DNA of 18,335 bases, taken from contig CAKRNI010000027.1 of the NCBI GenBank assembly GCA_934370915.1, forward strand, positions 1 through 18,335, written 5' to 3'. Positions 15,522 through 18,335 of the stretch are shown here, in pieces. The position numbers were made by a program, and so were the translations under genes. Below the pieces are notes generated by a model. It was given only the letters and a program-made list of their open reading frames with translations, had not been told where the DNA came from and did no database searches. Numbering within the stretch: position 1 is the first letter of the stretch; every line of letters begins with the position of its first letter. This DNA is from an uncultured Lachnospiraceae bacterium. GTDB lineage: Bacteria; Bacillota; Clostridia; Lachnospirales; Lachnospiraceae.

Positions 15522-16856
15522 TTATGCTATCATACTTATCACAACTGCCGCTGCAAGTCCCGACAACGCCATTACCAAATTCTGGCAGACGCAAAGAGTT
15601 TTCATAGTTGTCTTAATGTCATAACCCATAAATTCGCTGAATACCCAGGTAAAGCTGTTGTTTACATGAGAACCAAGAGCTGAGCCAGCGCTGATGGAAA
15701 GGAATGCCTCTAACGGCGTTAAAAGTCCTGCTTCACATAACGGAACGGAAAGTCCTGCCGCGAGAAGTCCTGCAACACTGCCGGAACCCTGGGCAAACTT
15801 TGAAAATCCGGTAATCAGGAATGGGATCAGGATAACCGGAATCGGGGATGCTACCAGAATACCTGCGAGAGTATCACCGACACCTGTAGCACTTACGATC
15901 TTCGCAAGAGCTCCGCCACTGGCTGTGATAAACACGATCGGACCGGATACCTTTAATGCATCTGTCATCGGTGTAAAACGGATCTCATCCGGTAAAAATT
16001 TTCCAAGACACAGAACAGAAGCAACAATACCAAGAGCCAGGGCAATATTTTTATTGCCGAGGAACTTAAAAGCTGCAACCAGACCTGTAGATTCCGGGAA
16101 GAAAGCGCCAATCACTGAGGACAGTAAGATCAACACGATTGGTAGCAGGATCGGCACGATTGCGTTCATAAACGGCGGCATTGCGCTCTCCGAAATCTCT
16201 TCTACAGCGTTTTCTTTCTCTTCTCCCTCGATCTTCACAAACCAGGAATCCGGTTTACGGTTCAAGTAGAACTCAACAAATGCCCATACGCAGAATGTTA
16301 CAAAAGCTGCTGCTGTAAGTCCCCATGCAATGGAAACTCCGATATCAAGTCCGAGAACAGCGATGATGGCCAACGGAGCCGGTGTCGGCGCAACAAACGC
16401 ATTCGTTGATAAAAGAGAACATGCAGTTGCTGTTCCCAATGCGCATGCATTTTTATTACTCTTCTTTGCTACAGATTTTACCAATGGAGATAAGAGCACC
16501 ATTGCAACATCACAGAATACCGGAATCGCTACCACAAAGCCTGTAATTGCAAGTGCTGCTGTGGAATTCTTCTTTCCTGTTAGCTTTAAAAGGGAGGAGG
16601 CGATTCTCTGACAAGCACCTGATTTTTCCAGATATGTTCCAAGAATCGTTCCAAAAATAACGAGCAGACCAATACTTTTACAGGTACCGCCAAAACCATC
16701 TACCAGCGTAGAGATTGCTCCATCTGAACCGAGTCCACAGGCAATACCGATTCCGAGTCCTGCGAGCAGCATACAGACAAATGGTCCCAGTTTCGTTTTC
16801 ATCATCAGAACCAGCATGATCGCCAGTCCTATCAAAAAGATTACTAAATTTGTCAT
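15522..16856 (-). CDS. GntP-family permease (gluconate/sugar-acid:H+ symporter type)
   Basis: 444 residues with about 12 membrane segments, the GntP size. Landmarks are the N-terminal IFLIGLAIMLVLMMKTKLGPFVCMLLAGL, the VIFGTILGTYLEKSGACQRIA stretch, PVFCDVAMVLLSPL, NAFVAPTPAPLAIIAVLG near residue 165, and KFAQGSGSVAGLLAAGL and SALGSHVNNSFTWVFSEFMG in the C-terminal half. Members bring in gluconate and related aldonic acids, D-serine or similar hydroxy acids with protons. It is the first gene of a leftward operon; the dehydratase starts 47 bases after its stop. A GGGGGA precedes the ATG. I see no convincing -35/-10 pair for it in the intergenic region, so its promoter may depend on activation by the divergent LysR protein. 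Confidence 0.93.
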   Translation of the reverse strand: MTNLVIFLIGLAIMLVLMMKTKLGPFVCMLLAGLGIGIACGLGSDGAISTLVDGFGGTCKSIGLLVIFGTILGTYLEKSGACQRIASSLLKLTGKKNSTAALAITGFVVAIPVFCDVAMVLLSPLVKSVAKKSNKNACALGTATACSLLSTNAFVAPTPAPLAIIAVLGLDIGVSIAWGLTAAAFVTFCVWAFVEFYLNRKPDSWFVKIEGEEKENAVEEISESAMPPFMNAIVPILLPIVLILLSSVIGAFFPESTGLVAAFKFLGNKNIALALGIVASVLCLGKFLPDEIRFTPMTDALKVSGPIVFITASGGALAKIVSATGVGDTLAGILVASPIPVILIPFLITGFSKFAQGSGSVAGLLAAGLSVPLCEAGLLTPLEAFLSISAGSALGSHVNNSFTWVFSEFMGYDIKTTMKTLCVCQNLVMALSGLAAAVVISMIA

Positions 16857-16987
16857 AAGTAATTCCCCCTGTTACATTTTCCAATGTTTCATACAGCATC
16901 GTTTATCTTCTTAATATTCTCCCATTCACTTTCCCCTCTCCTATTACTTGAACGATACCCCTTATTTGTTACAAGTTCATATTAGCA

Positions 16988-17047
16988 TTGACATTCACAA
17001 CTGTAAAACACTATAATATTGCATATATACAATTTAAAGTTGTGAAT
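16988..17047. promoter_or_regulatory. lysR promoter enclosed by a 10-bp inverted repeat (candidate LysR operator)
   Basis: TTGACA (16988-16993) and TATAAT (17012-17017) are both perfect, 18 bases apart. ATTCACAACT (16993-17002) in the spacer is the exact complement of AGTTGTGAAT (17038-17047), which lies between the expected start and the ribosome binding site. Inside is a near-palindrome of LysR-box type, ATTG-N8-CAAT at 17018-17033. The arrangement fits autorepression and control of the divergent permease gene. Confidence 0.75.
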
Positions 17048-17061
17048 AAAGGAGGATCATT

Positions 17062-18021
17062 ATGACTACAGCCCAGCTCGTTTTTCTTTATGCTGCGGAG
17101 GAACTGAATATCGGCAGAGCCGCTAAGCGGGCATTTGTCAGCCAGCAGTGTGCCAGCAATCATATCAAAAATCTGGAGCAGCAGTATGGGGTTCTTCTTT
17201 TTAACCGCAAGCCATCGCTCTCCCTGACTCCTGCGGGAAATTATCTGCAGCGCTCACTGATGCAGATCCAGAATATCGAGCAGAATACAGACGCCAGCAT
17301 TGAGGAGATCATCCGTGGCGGAGTCGGCCGGTTATCCGTCGGGATCAATCCTACCAGATGCCGGATCCTCATGCCTCCGGTTTTAAGAGAATTTTCGGAA
17401 AAATATCCTGGCGTTGAGGTCTCCATCCAATGCGGGGATACAATCAGCAGCCTTGAACTTTTGAGACAGGGAAAAGTAGATCTTGTCATAGGCATCAACG
17501 CTCAGGCCTTTGATCTCTCGACTTTTTCCGTCACACCTTTATCCAGCGACCGCATCTTTTTCCTGACCACCACGTCCATGATCGAGCAGTACTGCCCGAA
17601 TTTTTATGACCAGTTAAACGATAAAGGGGAAATCCCGCTCCGCTCGCTTTCTGCCTTTCCTTTCTGCAGAAACCTCACCGGCAGCACACTGACTCGCCTT
17701 GTGGACACTTATTTATATCAAGACAAAATTGAGCTGAACACCCGATATAATATCAGCGACTATGATACCCAGATCGACCTCTGCCTGTCCGGTATGGCAG
17801 CCGCATTCTGTCCTTCCATGATTCTTTCCAGAGTATTGGAACGGGATCTTGATTTTTCTGCCGGTCAGCAGCCGGCAATTTTCCCGATTCAGGATCTCCA
17901 TGATAGGCTGGGAATCGATCTGCTTCAGAATTCTTATACCTTTCATCCATCCTTTGTCGACAGTTTTATCAGTATCCTGAAAAATGTCATTCGTCAGCTT
18001 CCGGCCAACCGCACAGTGTGA
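17062..18021 (+). CDS. LysR family transcriptional regulator
   Basis: 319 residues, a normal LysR length. The N-terminal winged helix-turn-helix covers residues 1-60: VFLYAAEELNIGRAAKRAFVSQQCASNHIKNLEQQYGVLLFNRKPSLSLTPAG, with SQQCASNHIKNLE as the recognition helix. A linker helix precedes the effector domain, which begins GRLSVGINPTRCRILMPPVLREFSEKYPGVEVSIQ near residue 90 and contains LLRQGKVDLVIG. GGAGG is six bases before the ATG at 17062. It is divergent from the GntP-type permease and the dehydratase, and the shared region carries palindromes, so it probably senses the imported acid or its 2-keto product and controls that operon. Local hits to cysteine in SQQC are unusual for the family but not informative. 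Confidence 0.93.
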   Translation: MTTAQLVFLYAAEELNIGRAAKRAFVSQQCASNHIKNLEQQYGVLLFNRKPSLSLTPAGNYLQRSLMQIQNIEQNTDASIEEIIRGGVGRLSVGINPTRCRILMPPVLREFSEKYPGVEVSIQCGDTISSLELLRQGKVDLVIGINAQAFDLSTFSVTPLSSDRIFFLTTTSMIEQYCPNFYDQLNDKGEIPLRSLSAFPFCRNLTGSTLTRLVDTYLYQDKIELNTRYNISDYDTQIDLCLSGMAAAFCPSMILSRVLERDLDFSAGQQPAIFPIQDLHDRLGIDLLQNSYTFHPSFVDSFISILKNVIRQLPANRTV

Positions 18022-18066
18022 TTTTTCTACTATGCTTTCTGCAATGTCCTTTATACCCGCATAACC

Positions 18067-18101
18067 TGCCGCCAGGTGCTCCTTCCAGATACATGGCGGC
18101 A
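18067..18101 (+). repeat. Hairpin after lysR
   Basis: TGCCGCCA (18067-18074) pairs perfectly with TGGCGGCA (18094-18101) around a 19-base loop. An A-run follows rather than a T-run, so it is not a plus-strand terminator by itself; it abuts the next structure. Confidence 0.5.
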
Positions 18102-18102
18102 T

Positions 18103-18176
18103 AAAAATAGCTCTAATATCATTGACTGGATAGGATTCTTGGAAATCCCACCTGTCACTGACTTAGAGCCATTTTT
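18103..18176. terminator. Large hairpin, probable bidirectional terminator between lysR and the convergent gene
   Basis: AAAAATAGCTCTAA (18103-18116) pairs with 18163-18176 except for one mismatch (A18109 opposite C18170). Further inside, TGAC/GTCA and GGATT (18133-18137) with AATCC (18144-18148) add stems. T5 follows GAGC on the plus strand and the complement supplies T5 on the minus strand. Confidence 0.65.
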
Positions 18177-18242
18177 ATTGCTTAATCTTTACACATCTGA
18201 TGGCAGCTATCCATAATTTCTGCTGCCCTGCAAACCATCCGA

Positions 18243-18335
18243 TCACTCATGCATAATATCATAAACCACGCCGCAGAAGATCTTCACCGCATTCGGAAGA
18301 ACCTGCTCGTCGATATCGAAGATACGGCTGTGACC
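18243..18335 (-). CDS. C-terminal fragment of a probable M20-type peptidase/amidohydrolase (5' end outside window)
   Basis: Read leftward from the last base, the frame is open for 30 codons and stops with TGA at 18243-18245. The protein end begins GHSRIFDIDEQVLPNAVK and continues through a hydrophobic helix to MHE. An H-x-x-x-FDxDE-x-x-L pattern followed by a C-terminal helix resembles the end of M20-family amidohydrolases, in which a late histidine binds metal. With only 30 residues this is a tentative family call; the convergent position and the terminator at 18103-18176 fit a real gene end. Confidence 0.55.
   Translation of the reverse strand, partial: GHSRIFDIDEQVLPNAVKIFCGVVYDIMHE

Overview
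The window looks like a chromosomal segment of an anaerobic, spore-forming clostridium, most likely in the family Lachnospiraceae. The grounds are strong GGAGG-type ribosome binding sites, sigma-A promoters, rho-independent terminators after most transcripts, a spoVG gene, a paired glgC-glgD (the Firmicutes two-subunit ADP-glucose pyrophosphorylase), a T-box leader and an E. coli-like FucO. The family assignment is inference. I see no phage, transposase, CRISPR array, rRNA or tRNA.

Layout. 1-2708: the 3' end of an unrecognised gene, a bidirectional terminator, then a leftward pair made of a family 2 glycosyltransferase carrying an unusual MarR-like winged-helix C-terminus and a Cof-type HAD phosphatase. 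2709-6600: a rightward TRAP transporter operon (dctP, dctQ, dctM). It starts with a sigma-A promoter and a T-box tRNA-sensing leader that ends in a terminator. About 180 bases of nested palindromes follow before dctP. A second cluster of three hairpins separates dctP from dctQ, and two terminators close the operon. 6647-9443: leftward glgC-glgD (4-base overlap), then spoVG. 9444-11408: a YfcC-family membrane carrier, transcribed divergently from glgC, with its own terminator. 11459-13699: a TetR-family regulator of the DhaS type followed by fucO (lactaldehyde / 1,2-propanediol oxidoreductase); TGTAAC-type half-sites occur upstream of both genes. 13780-18021: a leftward operon of a GntP-family permease and an IlvD/Edd-family dehydratase, divergent from a LysR regulator whose promoter lies inside a 10-bp perfect inverted repeat. 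18067-18335: convergent terminator structures and the last 30 codons of a leftward gene that resembles an M20 peptidase.

How the parts work together (inference). Most of the window deals with acquiring and processing small organic acids and polyol/sugar-acid compounds: a TRAP importer, a YfcC carrier, GntP plus a dehydratase, and FucO as a redox valve for lactaldehyde. Glycogen precursor synthesis adds a storage branch. Each catabolic unit has its own regulator or leader. The most unusual points are the T-box in front of a TRAP transporter with an extended structured 5' UTR, and the glycosyltransferase-winged-helix fusion.

Limits: all family calls are by eye from motifs. Substrates of the transporters, the T-box amino acid and the operators are not established by the sequence alone.
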